64,000 nucleotides of DNA from Bacteroidota bacterium (GTDB lineage Bacteria; Bacteroidota; Ignavibacteria; Kapaibacteriales; UBA2268), in contig SCSM01000045.1 of assembly GCA_004322215.1 (NCBI GenBank), forward strand, positions 1 through 64,000. The letters are read 5' to 3'. The notes below the pieces were generated by a model. The model did no database searches, had not been told where the DNA came from, and was given only the letters and a program-made list of their open reading frames with translations. Within the stretch, counting starts at the first letter, position 1, and every line of letters begins with the position of its first letter. Position numbers and translations under genes: made by a program. Positions 33,734 through 42,958 of the stretch are shown piece after piece.

Positions 33734-34057
33734 ATGGCAGAAGTTGTAGCGGCAAATAATATAAAAATCGGTATGGTTGTCAGTGAACCTGTAGTCAATT
33801 CTTTCGGGCAAATCTTAATATCATCCGGTGTGGAAATTAGTGAGCAGCATATTAAACTACTGAAGATGTGGAACATTTCATGCATCTCAATCAGAACTAC
33901 AGACAGCGAAGAATTGGAAGAACTGACAGAAGAAATGATAAACATGGGCTTGGAACGATTAACAAAAAGATTAATGTGGCAACCCAGAAACGCAAACGAA
34001 AAAGATTTAATTGACCTTGGTATCATTAGTGCGGTGAACATTATTGCAAGAAAATAA
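33734..34057 (+). CDS. Small protein resembling the N-terminal module of HD-GYP regulators
   Basis: 107 residues without membrane segments. The segment NNIKIGMVVSEPVVNSFGQILISSGVEISEQHIKLLKMWNISCISI resembles the small module found at the N-terminus of HD-GYP and related signalling proteins (pattern of GMV..D..N..G.IL...G..L...HI..L). An acidic stretch (DSEELEELTEE) follows. It is 13 bp from the HDOD gene and probably works with it. The ligand is unknown. Confidence 0.7.
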   Translation: MAEVVAANNIKIGMVVSEPVVNSFGQILISSGVEISEQHIKLLKMWNISCISIRTTDSEELEELTEEMINMGLERLTKRLMWQPRNANEKDLIDLGIISAVNIIARK

Positions 34058-34070
34058 TAATAATACCGGA

Positions 34071-34919
34071 ATGGTAAATCTGAATTCGATGGTTGATAAG
34101 ATTGGAGACTTCCCGACCTTACCGACAATTTATACATCATTGCTGGAGATACTGTCTAATCCGCGTTCAACAGTTCAGGATGTTGCTAATGTTATATTAA
34201 AAGACCAGGCATCTACATTAAAAATTTTAAAAATCGTGAACTCTGTGTCTTACGGACTGCAGAGCAGGGTAGATACAATTTCGCAGGCAATTTTTTATAT
34301 AGGTTTCAGCGAAATAAAAAACATAGTTCTTACTTTATCGGTCATCGATGTTTTTTCCAATACGAAATCGCTTACTCATTTCAGCTTAGTCGATTTCTGG
34401 AAACATTCCATAGCAGTCGGAGTCATTTCAAAAAAACTTGCAAAATTAATTGGCATAAAAAGTACTGAGAATTATTTCCTGGCTGGAATTGTGCATGATA
34501 TCGGCAAATTGTTTTTCATCAACACATTCAGCGAGGAATACAACAAAATCGTAAAGTATGCACTCGATAATAAAATGATAATATGGGAAGCAGAAAATAA
34601 AATCTATGGCTTCAACCATATGGATATTGGCGAGATGCTTGCAGATAAATGGCAGTTGCCTGCTACCATTAATCATGCAATAAAATATCATCACAGTAAA
34701 AGCATTGGAACCGGAACTCCGGAATTGACTATATGCGTTCATCTTGCAGATGTGATCGCAAGAATTATGGAACTGGGCAATCCCGGTGATAATCTCGTCT
34801 ATGCTCCATGCGAAGATATTTGGAAAGTTCTGAATTTTCCACCCGATACATTTGCTAAGATGTATAATAGTATAATTTCAGAATACAGGCAGTCCGTTGG
34901 AATTCTTTTGTTGAAATAA
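34071..34919 (+). CDS. HDOD-domain signalling protein
   Basis: Soluble protein with an HDOD domain over most of its length (282 residues from the ATG at 34071; an upstream TTG would overlap the preceding gene). Recognisable parts are IGDFPTLPTIYTSLLEILSN, IVNSVSYGLQSRVDTISQAI, and VHDIGKLFFINTF with the HD pair retained. HDOD proteins act in c-di-GMP, motility and stress regulation. It lies between a small companion protein and a histidine kinase, forming a signalling operon. Confidence 0.88.
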   Translation: MVNLNSMVDKIGDFPTLPTIYTSLLEILSNPRSTVQDVANVILKDQASTLKILKIVNSVSYGLQSRVDTISQAIFYIGFSEIKNIVLTLSVIDVFSNTKSLTHFSLVDFWKHSIAVGVISKKLAKLIGIKSTENYFLAGIVHDIGKLFFINTFSEEYNKIVKYALDNKMIIWEAENKIYGFNHMDIGEMLADKWQLPATINHAIKYHHSKSIGTGTPELTICVHLADVIARIMELGNPGDNLVYAPCEDIWKVLNFPPDTFAKMYNSIISEYRQSVGILLLK

Positions 34920-34935
34920 TAATGACTTAATTTTT

Positions 34936-36246
34936 ATGTCAGAAATGATTGAAATAAGCAGTGGGTTAAGAAATTTTTTTGAAACAATGGAAAAATTCTG
35001 CAATACCCATGTTCATGAAACAGCAGTAATAAATTATATTAAATCTTGTTTGAAAGACCTGTTGGAATTCCCATCTGCAAAATTCAATGCATTATATTAC
35101 CTCAGCCCGGAAAACTTTGAATTCGAATTAAATTCGGTTTATCCTGAAATTAATCGTGATGAAATAAAACAGATATTCCAGGGAATGATTGATTCGAGTA
35201 CACTTGGCAAGTCATTACAAACTGGTGAACTCAGTTTTTATAAAAATGATATACAGGGAACAAGCGAGCATTATATAATTTGTCCATTAATCGGCTCGAA
35301 GGGTGTTATCGGATTGATAATAATGAAAGTTGAAACGGCACCCGATGATATCGAATTTTTCCTTGTTGACCTTTTAAAGATGTTTATCAGCATTATCTCA
35401 ATAGGATTGGAAAAATGCACGCTAACTGAAAATCAAACCAAAGAACTGGAAATGATGGACCAAATGGTGGCGTCGAGAACTATTAAACTTGCTCAAAGCA
35501 AAGTTCAGCTTGGAGAGAAAATCGAAACATTGAAATCGGACCTAACAATGACAATGCCTCATGAGGTGAGAACCCCGATTAACCAGATTCTCGGCTTTTC
35601 GGATTATCTTATTAAAATATTCGCCAAATCCGAAATCAAAGATTCCGAAGATTACATGGAAATTATAAAAGACATTCATTCATCTGCGGAAAGATTGAAA
35701 CAGTTGTTCGAGAACTATCTCTTCTATGCAAGATTATCTATAATCGCATCCAATGTGTTTGAAATTCAAAATCTCAAGAAGAATATCACACCTTCTGTTC
35801 AGCCAATCATTTATGACAGGATTATGATGACAATGATACAGGCAGTAAGACAGGATGATATAAAAATCGAATTATCTGATTCGCCTGTTGCAATGAACGA
35901 GGAATATATAAATAAAATAGTGGAAGAAATAATCGGAAATTGCATCAAGTACTCCGACCCGGGGACAGGTATCGAAGTGTTCTCATTCATCAAAGACAAC
36001 AATTACATACTGACTTTCATTGACCATGGCAGGGGAATGACAGCGGAGCAGATACAGAGCATAGATGCTTATGTTCAGTTCGACCGCAGGTCACATGAGC
36101 AGCAGGGTTCGGGTTTGGGACTTTCAATCGTTCAAAGGATTCTCGACCTGCACGAAGGAGAATTTGCAGTGGAAAGCGACCCCGGAAATTACACTCGGGT
36201 TATGATTAAACTACCCATACCGACTGATTACGAACCGGAATTCTGA
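34936..36246 (+). CDS. Soluble sensor histidine kinase
   Basis: 436 residues with no membrane segment. Residues 1 to about 165 look like a GAF-type sensor. A coiled coil (about 170-200) leads to the phosphoacceptor box TMTMPHEVRTPINQILGFSDYL (His near 211). The ATPase domain has N-box EEIIGNCIKYSD, G1 DHGRGM and G2 GSGLGLSIVQRI. No receiver domain or response regulator gene is adjacent. It follows the HDOD gene by 16 bp. Its stop codon starts a 7-bp periodic array. Confidence 0.93.
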   Translation: MSEMIEISSGLRNFFETMEKFCNTHVHETAVINYIKSCLKDLLEFPSAKFNALYYLSPENFEFELNSVYPEINRDEIKQIFQGMIDSSTLGKSLQTGELSFYKNDIQGTSEHYIICPLIGSKGVIGLIIMKVETAPDDIEFFLVDLLKMFISIISIGLEKCTLTENQTKELEMMDQMVASRTIKLAQSKVQLGEKIETLKSDLTMTMPHEVRTPINQILGFSDYLIKIFAKSEIKDSEDYMEIIKDIHSSAERLKQLFENYLFYARLSIIASNVFEIQNLKKNITPSVQPIIYDRIMMTMIQAVRQDDIKIELSDSPVAMNEEYINKIVEEIIGNCIKYSDPGTGIEVFSFIKDNNYILTFIDHGRGMTAEQIQSIDAYVQFDRRSHEQQGSGLGLSIVQRILDLHEGEFAVESDPGNYTRVMIKLPIPTDYEPEF

Positions 36247-36430
36247 GTAATGAATAATGAAAAATGAATAGTTACGGTTAAAATTTTCAATTTTAATATA
36301 ATTATATCTCCTTAATTATTCACTCTTCACTATTAGTTATTCACTAATTTTGAGACCTTTTGTCTGTTGATGTGTCATTATAGTTAGTGAATAGTGAAAA
36401 ACGAATAGTGAATAGTTATGGTTAACTTTT
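36245..36430. repeat. 7-bp periodic arrays downstream of the histidine kinase
   Basis: Three short arrays: GAGTAAT, GAATAAT, GAAAAAT, GAATAGT beginning in the TGA stop; TTATTCA, CTCTTCA, CTATTAG, TTATTCA, CTAATTT (about 36316-36350); and AGTGAAT, AGTGAAA, AACGAAT, AGTGAAT (about 36384-36412). The middle one is roughly the reverse complement of the others, so the region may fold. No gene is present. Confidence 0.65.
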
Positions 36431-36485
36431 AAGTATCATTTTTTAAATACCTCGACACTTGGAGAGGGATTTAGGGTGTGGTAAA

Positions 36486-37277
36486 ATGAAAACAATATTC
36501 AAAATCTTGCTTGTAATCAGCTTATTTACAAATTTTATTCCAAATGCAAAAGCGGCGGATACGCTTAATCCATGCTGGACAATGTATAAACCTCACGACC
36601 CCGACCATAACTCATTTAATCCCGATTCAGTTATGTGGGATACCTGTGTAACAGGTGATCATAAGGTTCTTTATGCTTATAAATGGTACTATGTTATTTT
36701 ACCTGTTGGTGCACTAAATGTTCCTTGGGCACCCGGAGATTCTTTGATTTACAGAGATTGGAGAGATATTGATTCAAGTTTCACTGAATTAAGAAATGGA
36801 TTTCAATTGATAGAAAATAAATTCGGTCCATTTATTATGAAAAAGCAATACCCCGATGAAATTGATACATCATCAATAGGTAGTAGAAGTTGGTATATAA
36901 AGTTTGAAGAATATTTTAATATTGATAGTATCGTCTATTATTTGGGTGGATTTATTGACCCTCGATATGTTTCTTATGATATGAGAGCTTATAGATTAGC
37001 AGATAATGTAAATGATACAAATGCAATATTAAAACCACTAATAATTAATTTATATCCAAATCCTTCCGATGGCTATATTATAGTAGATTTTTATGACAAT
37101 AAATATGGATTACATGAAATTGAAATTTATAATGAAATAAATAATAAAGTATATCAATATTCATTTATTAATTCCAATGATAATATAATGATAAATTTAA
37201 ATCTATCATTTTTACCAAATGGATTATACTTCCTAAAAAATGGTTCAATAATTAAGAAATTTATAATTTTAAAATAG
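36486..37277 (+). CDS. Exported protein of unknown function with type IX sorting tail
   Basis: 263 residues from the ATG at 36486, chosen because it begins the signal peptide MKTIFKILLVISLFTNFIPN; nine codons upstream add a charged leader that would spoil it. The mature part is rich in Asp, Tyr and Trp, with no motif I recognise. The last 75 residues, from IINLYPNPSDGYIIVDFY to KKFIILK, form a sorting tail, so export by Sec and then the type IX system is expected. It converges with the metal transporter genes, three bases from the stop. Confidence 0.8.
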   Translation: MKTIFKILLVISLFTNFIPNAKAADTLNPCWTMYKPHDPDHNSFNPDSVMWDTCVTGDHKVLYAYKWYYVILPVGALNVPWAPGDSLIYRDWRDIDSSFTELRNGFQLIENKFGPFIMKKQYPDEIDTSSIGSRSWYIKFEEYFNIDSIVYYLGGFIDPRYVSYDMRAYRLADNVNDTNAILKPLIINLYPNPSDGYIIVDFYDNKYGLHEIEIYNEINNKVYQYSFINSNDNIMINLNLSFLPNGLYFLKNGSIIKKFIILK

Positions 37278-37280
37278 ATT

Positions 37281-38096
37281 TTACAAGCTTTCTCTTATTG
37301 TAATTCTTCTGATTAAAATTGAAATGAAGAAAATGGCTGCTTGAACGAGTATTATCGTTGCTCCGCTTGGCAGGTCGAATATATAAGAAGCGATTAAACC
37401 GATTATCGAACTAATTACTCCTAAAATAATCGAAATGATTGTCATTCGGAAAAACGTTCCGGCAACGAGCCGTGCAGAGGCAGCAGGTATGACGAGAAAT
37501 GCAGCTACGAGAATTATCCCAACCAGCTTCACGGAAACGACAATTGTGATTGCCAGTAATGTATTCAGTATGTAATCATCCCTTGTTACCTTGATTCTGT
37601 CAGTGCCCGCAAGCTCCCTGTCGAATGATGTGTAAGCCCATCTTGACCAAAAGCCAAAGAATGATAGCATCGTTATGACCGACAAAATCAATGTTACATA
37701 TAAATCCGAGGTCTGAACTGACAGTATCGAACCGAAGAGATAGGCAAAAGCATCTGCCGTGTAAGAACGTTTCAGCGAGAGAAATATAATTCCGAGTGCG
37801 ACGGAAATGGCAAACAAAATTCCAATTGATGTGTCGCTTCCGAGCTTAGTTTTGTCTCTCAATAGTGTAATACCGATTGAGGCGAGAATTGTAAACGGTA
37901 TTGCAATCCACAATGGCTCTGTGTTCAGAAGTATTCCGAGTGCAACGCCGCCGAAGGCGGCATGAGCAAGCCCGGAACCCATGAAGCTCATCCTTCTCTG
38001 CACGATGAAAACTCCGAAGTAGCTGGACATGAATCCAACAAGAATACCTGCAAGCATAGCCCTGAGCATGAAAGTTTGTAGAAATACATCAATCAT
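37281..38096 (-). CDS. Zinc/manganese-type ABC transporter permease
   Basis: Membrane permease of the ZnuB/TroC/MntB family, 271 residues with about eight helices. I use the ATG at 38096 (MIDVFLQTFMLRAMLAGI), which has AGGGAG five bases upstream and overlaps the ATPase stop by eight bases. Family features are GLAHAAFGGVALGILL near the N-terminus and VKLVGIILVAAFLVIPAASARL. The overlap shows co-translation with the ATPase. No substrate-binding protein gene is adjacent, so the metal cannot be told. Confidence 0.9.
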   Translation of the reverse strand: MIDVFLQTFMLRAMLAGILVGFMSSYFGVFIVQRRMSFMGSGLAHAAFGGVALGILLNTEPLWIAIPFTILASIGITLLRDKTKLGSDTSIGILFAISVALGIIFLSLKRSYTADAFAYLFGSILSVQTSDLYVTLILSVITMLSFFGFWSRWAYTSFDRELAGTDRIKVTRDDYILNTLLAITIVVSVKLVGIILVAAFLVIPAASARLVAGTFFRMTIISIILGVISSIIGLIASYIFDLPSGATIILVQAAIFFISILIRRITIRESL

Positions 38097-38844
38097 GGCG
38101 GCTCCCTGAAAAGAGCATTTCATGCTTGTGTCCTACGTGGCCGAAAGTCTGGCTCAGGTAATCTTCGCTGAAGGCATCTTCGGGCTTGTCGAAGCACACA
38201 GCCACTTTGTTCAGAAGCAGAACGAAATCGGCATGATGGTATGCTGATTCCCAGTCATGAGTAACCATTATAACCGTTGCATTAAATTCGGATTTGTATT
38301 CATCAATGATTTTATGAATGTCTTTTTCGCCAATCCAGTCAATCCCCGTTGCGGGTTCATCGAGAATTAGAATTTTCGGCTTACGGATTAATGCTCTTGC
38401 GAGATAGACTCTTTGCAATTCTCCTCCTGATAATTTATTCAGCGGGCGTTTAGCAAGATTGCCTGCACCGACTCTTTCGAGAGTATCTATTACAATATTC
38501 TTATCGTGTTTTTTCAATCGCCCGGGCCATTTAGCGTTCAATCCGGTTGAAACAAGCTCGATTGGAAGTGCCGGAAAAGTCCTGTCCAGTGTTTTAATTT
38601 GAGGGACATAACCGAGGTCGAAAGCAGATAGTTCATCAATTTGTTTTCCTAATATTGTTATTGTACCATGATTCGGCTTGATTAATCCGAGGATGACTTT
38701 GAGTAATGTAGTCTTTCCTGCTCCGTTAGGACCGACTATTGAAACAAATGTTCCTTTTGGTATGCTCAGTGTGAGATTATCGAGAGCCGAATACCTTGCA
38801 AAATTTACAGACAGATTTTTTAATTCAATAGCAATATCATTCAT
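38089..38844 (-). CDS. Zinc/manganese-type ABC transporter ATP-binding protein
   Basis: ATPase partner of the permease, 251 residues. Walker A is GPNGAGKTTLLKVILG (about 38-53), Q-loop LGYVPQIKTLDRTFP, signature LSGGELQRVYLARAL, Walker B ILILDEPATGID, and H-loop VTHDW. The proportions match ZnuC/MntB-type ATPases. It is the first gene of the two-gene unit. The promoter should lie in the gap to anmK (38845-38989), which is shared with that divergent gene. Confidence 0.92.
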   Translation of the reverse strand: MNDIAIELKNLSVNFARYSALDNLTLSIPKGTFVSIVGPNGAGKTTLLKVILGLIKPNHGTITILGKQIDELSAFDLGYVPQIKTLDRTFPALPIELVSTGLNAKWPGRLKKHDKNIVIDTLERVGAGNLAKRPLNKLSGGELQRVYLARALIRKPKILILDEPATGIDWIGEKDIHKIIDEYKSEFNATVIMVTHDWESAYHHADFVLLLNKVAVCFDKPEDAFSEDYLSQTFGHVGHKHEMLFSGSRHD

Positions 38845-38989
38845 AAATGATGAGAATTTTTCTCAATAAATATGGTAAGTCGTAAAAGTATTTAATTAAT
38901 TTTATCAGCTGATGGTTAAAATATTTTAAGTTAATTACAAAATTCTATTATGAAAATCTTATTTTTGAAATAAATCAAAAATATCAGGT

Positions 38990-40168
38990 ATGGAAATAAT
39001 AAACCATAGAGAATGGCTCTCAAAACCGAGATATGTCTACGGCATTATGACCGGCACCTCCGTCGATGCTGTTGATGTTGCAATTGCATTGTTCTCGTCT
39101 AATAATTACAAGCATGAATTTGATATAATAGCAACCGGGAATTATGACATTCCGGAAGAAATCAGAAATTTGATTTTAAAAATTTTCCATGAACCGGTTA
39201 CTATCTCTGAAGTATCACAATTGAATTTTGCATTATCAAGATTGTATGCAGATTCAGTCATTAATTTATGTAAAGAGTCGGGATTTGATATTGGAAAGTT
39301 AGACGCTGTAGGAATTCACGGTCAAACTCTATGGCATGAGCCGGAAGCCCGATATATATCTGATTATAAGATTTCATCAACATATCAAGCCGGTTCAATT
39401 TCTGCATTATCAATAATCCTGAATAAAATAGTGGTTGGGGATTTCAGGTCAGCAGATATTGCCAATGGCGGACAAGGTGCTCCGCTTGTCCCTATATTTG
39501 ATTATGAATTTCTCAGAGATACGAATGAAAACAGGGTTGCACTTAATATCGGGGGAATAGCAAATGTTACTCTTTTACCTGCGAATTGCAAAAAAACAGA
39601 AGTTACAGCATTCGACACTGGTTCTGGTAATGTTTTCATTGATATGTCGGTTCAGAAATTCTTCAATCTGAAATATGATAAGAGCGGAGAAATAGCAAGA
39701 ACCGGGAACCTTATACCCGAATTGATGAATACGCTCAAATCAATTCCATTCATTACAAAAAAGCCACCGAAATCCACAGGCAGAGAGCTTTTCAGCAAGG
39801 ATTATTTCATTCGTTTGCTCGAAGAATTCGGAACAGAAAATACAAAGAAACAAGATTTTGTTCGGACATTCACCGAATTTACCGCATGGAGCATTGCTGA
39901 AAATGTTCGTTTATTTTCAATTAATACAAATAGAATCATCTCATCGGGAGGCGGAACAGAAAATACTTTCCTGATGGAACAATTGAAAAAAGTACTGCCG
40001 GAAATTCAAATTGATAAATCGGACAAATATGGAATTCCTTCGGATTATAAAGAAGCATTGTGCTTTGCTTATCTTGCTTATCTGGCGTTGGGGGGATTAT
40101 CCGGAAATATCCCTTCAGTAACAGGAGCATCGAAGGAAACTGTTCTTGGAGTAATTGCGTTACGCTAA
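38990..40168 (+). CDS. anmK: Anhydro-N-acetylmuramic acid kinase
   Basis: Kinase that recycles the peptidoglycan sugar 1,6-anhydroMurNAc to MurNAc-6-phosphate. 392 residues, normal length. Motifs are YGIMTGTSVDAVDVAIA at the N-terminus, GIHGQTLWHEP, VVGDFRSADIANGGQGAPLVP, NIGGIANVT, FDTGSGNVFIDM and ISSGGGTENTFLM. The usual M-D-G of the GTSMDG motif reads V-D-A here, a mild variant. The gene stands alone between divergent transporter genes and a convergent flavoprotein. Confidence 0.95.
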   Translation: MEIINHREWLSKPRYVYGIMTGTSVDAVDVAIALFSSNNYKHEFDIIATGNYDIPEEIRNLILKIFHEPVTISEVSQLNFALSRLYADSVINLCKESGFDIGKLDAVGIHGQTLWHEPEARYISDYKISSTYQAGSISALSIILNKIVVGDFRSADIANGGQGAPLVPIFDYEFLRDTNENRVALNIGGIANVTLLPANCKKTEVTAFDTGSGNVFIDMSVQKFFNLKYDKSGEIARTGNLIPELMNTLKSIPFITKKPPKSTGRELFSKDYFIRLLEEFGTENTKKQDFVRTFTEFTAWSIAENVRLFSINTNRIISSGGGTENTFLMEQLKKVLPEIQIDKSDKYGIPSDYKEALCFAYLAYLALGGLSGNIPSVTGASKETVLGVIALR

Positions 40169-40193
40169 TAAAAAGTAATTAAATGTTGTTTTG

Positions 40194-41261
40194 TTAGTTT
40201 GCGATGTAATTGGCAACATATTTTGCATCACGCCCGACTCCACCAATTAATCCAGAAGTCAAACCAAACTGGAACAGCATCCCTACAAAATATAGACCTT
40301 TGACAGTTTCTGATACACCTCTTTTCATAAGTGGCCAACCTGTTCCGTTGGTTATATTCAAATCAATCCAGGAAAAATCGGGTTTGAAACCTGTTGACCA
40401 AATAATGTTATCTGCCCGTATAACTCTTCCGTCTTCAAGTTCAGGCATTCCGTTTTTTACACCGGACACACGTGGTATTCTCTCTATACCTGATGAATCG
40501 AGGTCATCGGCTGAAATTCGAATAAGCGGACTACCACCTTTGATTATTTTTTTCTTAGCTTTTTTCCCGATAGGTGTTTTTTCAGTAATTATATTGCTGA
40601 TAAACCACCAGTATAATCCCCCTGTGTAATTAAATAAAAAGTCAGGTATTTTGAAAGTTGGTTTTCCTGCAATATATGTTTTATGTGTTTTTGAAATATC
40701 CAGGGCAATCTCAATTCCGGAAGTTCCAGCGCCAACGACTAATGTATCACCTCCGGATATAGAGTTGGGATTTCGATATTTCGAAGAATGAATTTGTAAT
40801 ATGTTTGAATCTAACTCGTTTGCAAATTTGGGTATTTTCGGTAATGGATTTGTGCCTGTTGCGACTACCACTCTCTCTGAGTAATATGTTCCTGAAGAAC
40901 TTGATATTTCGAAAATCGAGTTATTAATTTTTAAACGGTTGACTTTTACGCCCATTTGAACGGGTAATTCAAATCTTTTTGAATAAGTAGCAAGGTAATC
41001 AGCCATTTCATTCTTATCAGGAAATTTATTTCGTTCGGAGGGGAATTTCATACCCGGCAGTCCATCGTATTGTGATGGTGTAAAAAGACGAAGTGTATCC
41101 CATCTCTGACGCCATGAATCTCCGATTTGTACGGAAGAATCAATAATTATAAAATCTTCTCCGGCTTGTTTTAAATAATAACCTGTTGCTAATCCTGCTT
41201 GTCCTGCACCAATTATTATAGTGCCGTATTTTTGCTCTGAAAGTTTATTATTATTTTCCAT
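40194..41261 (-). CDS. CzcO-type flavin-dependent monooxygenase/oxidoreductase
   Basis: 355-residue soluble FAD/NAD(P)H protein. The FAD Rossmann motif is IIGAGQAGLATGYYL (about 16-30) and the NADPH motif is VVGAGTSGIEIALDI (about 172-186). RVVVATGTNPLPKIP and IIWSTGFKPDFSWI also fit this family. The physiological substrate is unknown. It converges with anmK, and its own promoter faces the membrane protein gene at 41438. Confidence 0.88.
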   Translation of the reverse strand: MENNNKLSEQKYGTIIIGAGQAGLATGYYLKQAGEDFIIIDSSVQIGDSWRQRWDTLRLFTPSQYDGLPGMKFPSERNKFPDKNEMADYLATYSKRFELPVQMGVKVNRLKINNSIFEISSSSGTYYSERVVVATGTNPLPKIPKFANELDSNILQIHSSKYRNPNSISGGDTLVVGAGTSGIEIALDISKTHKTYIAGKPTFKIPDFLFNYTGGLYWWFISNIITEKTPIGKKAKKKIIKGGSPLIRISADDLDSSGIERIPRVSGVKNGMPELEDGRVIRADNIIWSTGFKPDFSWIDLNITNGTGWPLMKRGVSETVKGLYFVGMLFQFGLTSGLIGGVGRDAKYVANYIAN

Positions 41262-41437
41262 GACAGAATTCCAAAAAAATGTATAATAAAATCATATAAA
41301 TAAATTTAGAATTTTAACGATTAATAAAAAATATTAGTGTTGACTAAAATAATAATTAGCATATAAAAAATTCATATATATTACCGAATTATGCTATTTT
41401 TGTTCAATATAAACTGATATAATTTTGGGGATATTTT

Positions 41438-41836
41438 ATGAATTATAAATTAATACTTCTACTATCCTTATTTGGATTATCCATGGCTATTGCTACAGTA
41501 TTTGTGATACCTTCTAATATCGAACCGTTATTTTGGTTGGCAATTTTTCTAATTTGTGCATACCTGATTGCAAAGAAAGCTCCTGGTAAATACATCCTGC
41601 ATGGTTTCTTAGTTTCGCTTGTCAATTGCGTGTGGGTAACGGGAGCACACATACTATTATTCAATTCATATCTTGCGAATCATCCCTCAGAAGTAGAAAT
41701 GATGAACAAAATGCCTATTCACGGCAGCCCGCGTCTGATGATGCTGATTACTGGTCCGATTATTGGAATTATTTCAGGTTTGATTTTAGGATTGCTGTCA
41801 TTTATTGCATCTAAAATATTCAAGAAAAAGAGTTGA
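41438..41836 (+). CDS. Four-helix membrane protein of unknown function
   Basis: 132 residues with four predicted helices (about 3-20, 29-45, 50-72 and 98-128) and short loops. The third loop holds HPSEVEMMNKMPIHGSPRL. I do not recognise the family. It is eight bases before the next exported-protein gene, so the two are probably co-transcribed. Confidence 0.75.
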   Translation: MNYKLILLLSLFGLSMAIATVFVIPSNIEPLFWLAIFLICAYLIAKKAPGKYILHGFLVSLVNCVWVTGAHILLFNSYLANHPSEVEMMNKMPIHGSPRLMMLITGPIIGIISGLILGLLSFIASKIFKKKS

Positions 41837-41843
41837 GTGAAAT

Positions 41844-42554
41844 ATGGCAAACTTTAAAAATTACATTATTGTTTTGTGTCTATTTCTCTGTATTCAGCAA
41901 TTATATTCTGAAAAGCCGTTTATCGACAGCAACGGGAAGGTAACCGTAAAGCACATTTTTCTTAAGCTCGATGCAAAGCAGGTGAAACAGGTGAGCCGTT
42001 GCTGGGCTTTTGAATTGAATGATAAGCAGATTAAGGAAATAAAAAAAATTAACGGGAAAGTTAAAGTCAAAGTATTAGATATTATTACCTATCCTTATTA
42101 TGGTATTTCTGATAATTTATTCTGCTATGGTATCTGGAATAAACCGGACAGTGTCGCTCTGCCGATTGTTTTTATTAAGGAATATAATGAAGAACTTTCG
42201 AATTATTATGATGCTGACCCTGAGTATTATAATTATCTAAAAAAAAGGACATTTGATGATGTCATCAAAAAGTTGGATAGTTTGACAATCTATATAGACC
42301 TTTCCGGAAAAACATATATAAATAACAATGAATTCAGTATTGAACAAATTTTTAGAATCATTGACAATGTCTCAATATATAATAAAATTCCTGATAACAA
42401 ATTTAATACAAAATCAATTTCAGTTAACACAGCACCTATTTTGAACAAAGCCATAGAAAAAACAATAAAAAGCAAATTACAGGAAATCAAAAATTATACA
42501 ATGGAAAAAGATGTGGATTGCTGGGATAAAATTACTGTGGATATATTTAAATAA
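41844..42554 (+). CDS. Exported protein of unknown function
   Basis: 236 residues with a signal peptide (MANFKNYIIVLCLFLCIQQLYS). The mature part is Lys/Asp/Tyr-rich and largely hydrophilic, with no motif I recognise and no sorting tail, so it may stay in the periplasm. It follows the four-helix membrane protein at eight bases. The TfoX-like gene follows after 23 bases. Confidence 0.7.
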   Translation: MANFKNYIIVLCLFLCIQQLYSEKPFIDSNGKVTVKHIFLKLDAKQVKQVSRCWAFELNDKQIKEIKKINGKVKVKVLDIITYPYYGISDNLFCYGIWNKPDSVALPIVFIKEYNEELSNYYDADPEYYNYLKKRTFDDVIKKLDSLTIYIDLSGKTYINNNEFSIEQIFRIIDNVSIYNKIPDNKFNTKSISVNTAPILNKAIEKTIKSKLQEIKNYTMEKDVDCWDKITVDIFK

Positions 42555-42577
42555 TAAAAATAAAGTTTGAGCAAACA

Positions 42578-42901
42578 ATGACTAAATCAGAAGAACATTT
42601 TTATAAAATAGCAAGAGAATTTCCCGATTCAAAAACGGGTAAAATGTTTGGGGCACTGTGCATAAAGAATTCAAAGGGAAAAGCATTCGCAATGCTCTGG
42701 AAGGATGATATTGTCGTGAAGCTCGACGTAGAAGAAGTTAACAAAGCATTGAAGTTGAAAGGAACAAAGCTTTTCGACCCGATGGGCGGAAGACCAATGA
42801 AAGAATGGGTGCAAATGCCTTACGAATATTCAACCAAATGGGAAAATTATGTTAAGCAGTCATATAAATATGTAGCGACAGCAGATAAAAAGAAGAGATG
42901 A
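42578..42901 (+). CDS. Small TfoX-N/YjbR-like protein
   Basis: 107 residues, soluble. The pattern GKMFGALCIKNSKGKAFAML and IVVKLDVEEVNKALKLKGTKLFDPMGGRPMKEWVQMP resembles the TfoX N-terminal/YjbR fold (K-MFG, buried sheet, then a PMG.R..EWV-like end). Function in this lineage is unknown. The assignment is by pattern only. Confidence 0.7.
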   Translation: MTKSEEHFYKIAREFPDSKTGKMFGALCIKNSKGKAFAMLWKDDIVVKLDVEEVNKALKLKGTKLFDPMGGRPMKEWVQMPYEYSTKWENYVKQSYKYVATADKKKR

Positions 42902-42905
42902 ATCT

Positions 42906-42939
42906 AAAAAAATCCCCAATTGTGAAGTGCAACCGGGGA
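42906..42939 (-). terminator. Intrinsic terminator of the heme-motif outer-membrane protein gene
   Basis: On the minus strand CCCCGGTTG, loop CACTTCA and CAATTGGGG pair over nine positions (two G-T), extended by one T-A pair, and are followed by seven T. The structure starts about 20 nt after the stop at 42959. On the plus strand two pairs are lost, so it mainly serves the minus strand gene. Confidence 0.85.
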
Positions 42940-42958
42940 ATATATTATTGTTTCCAGA

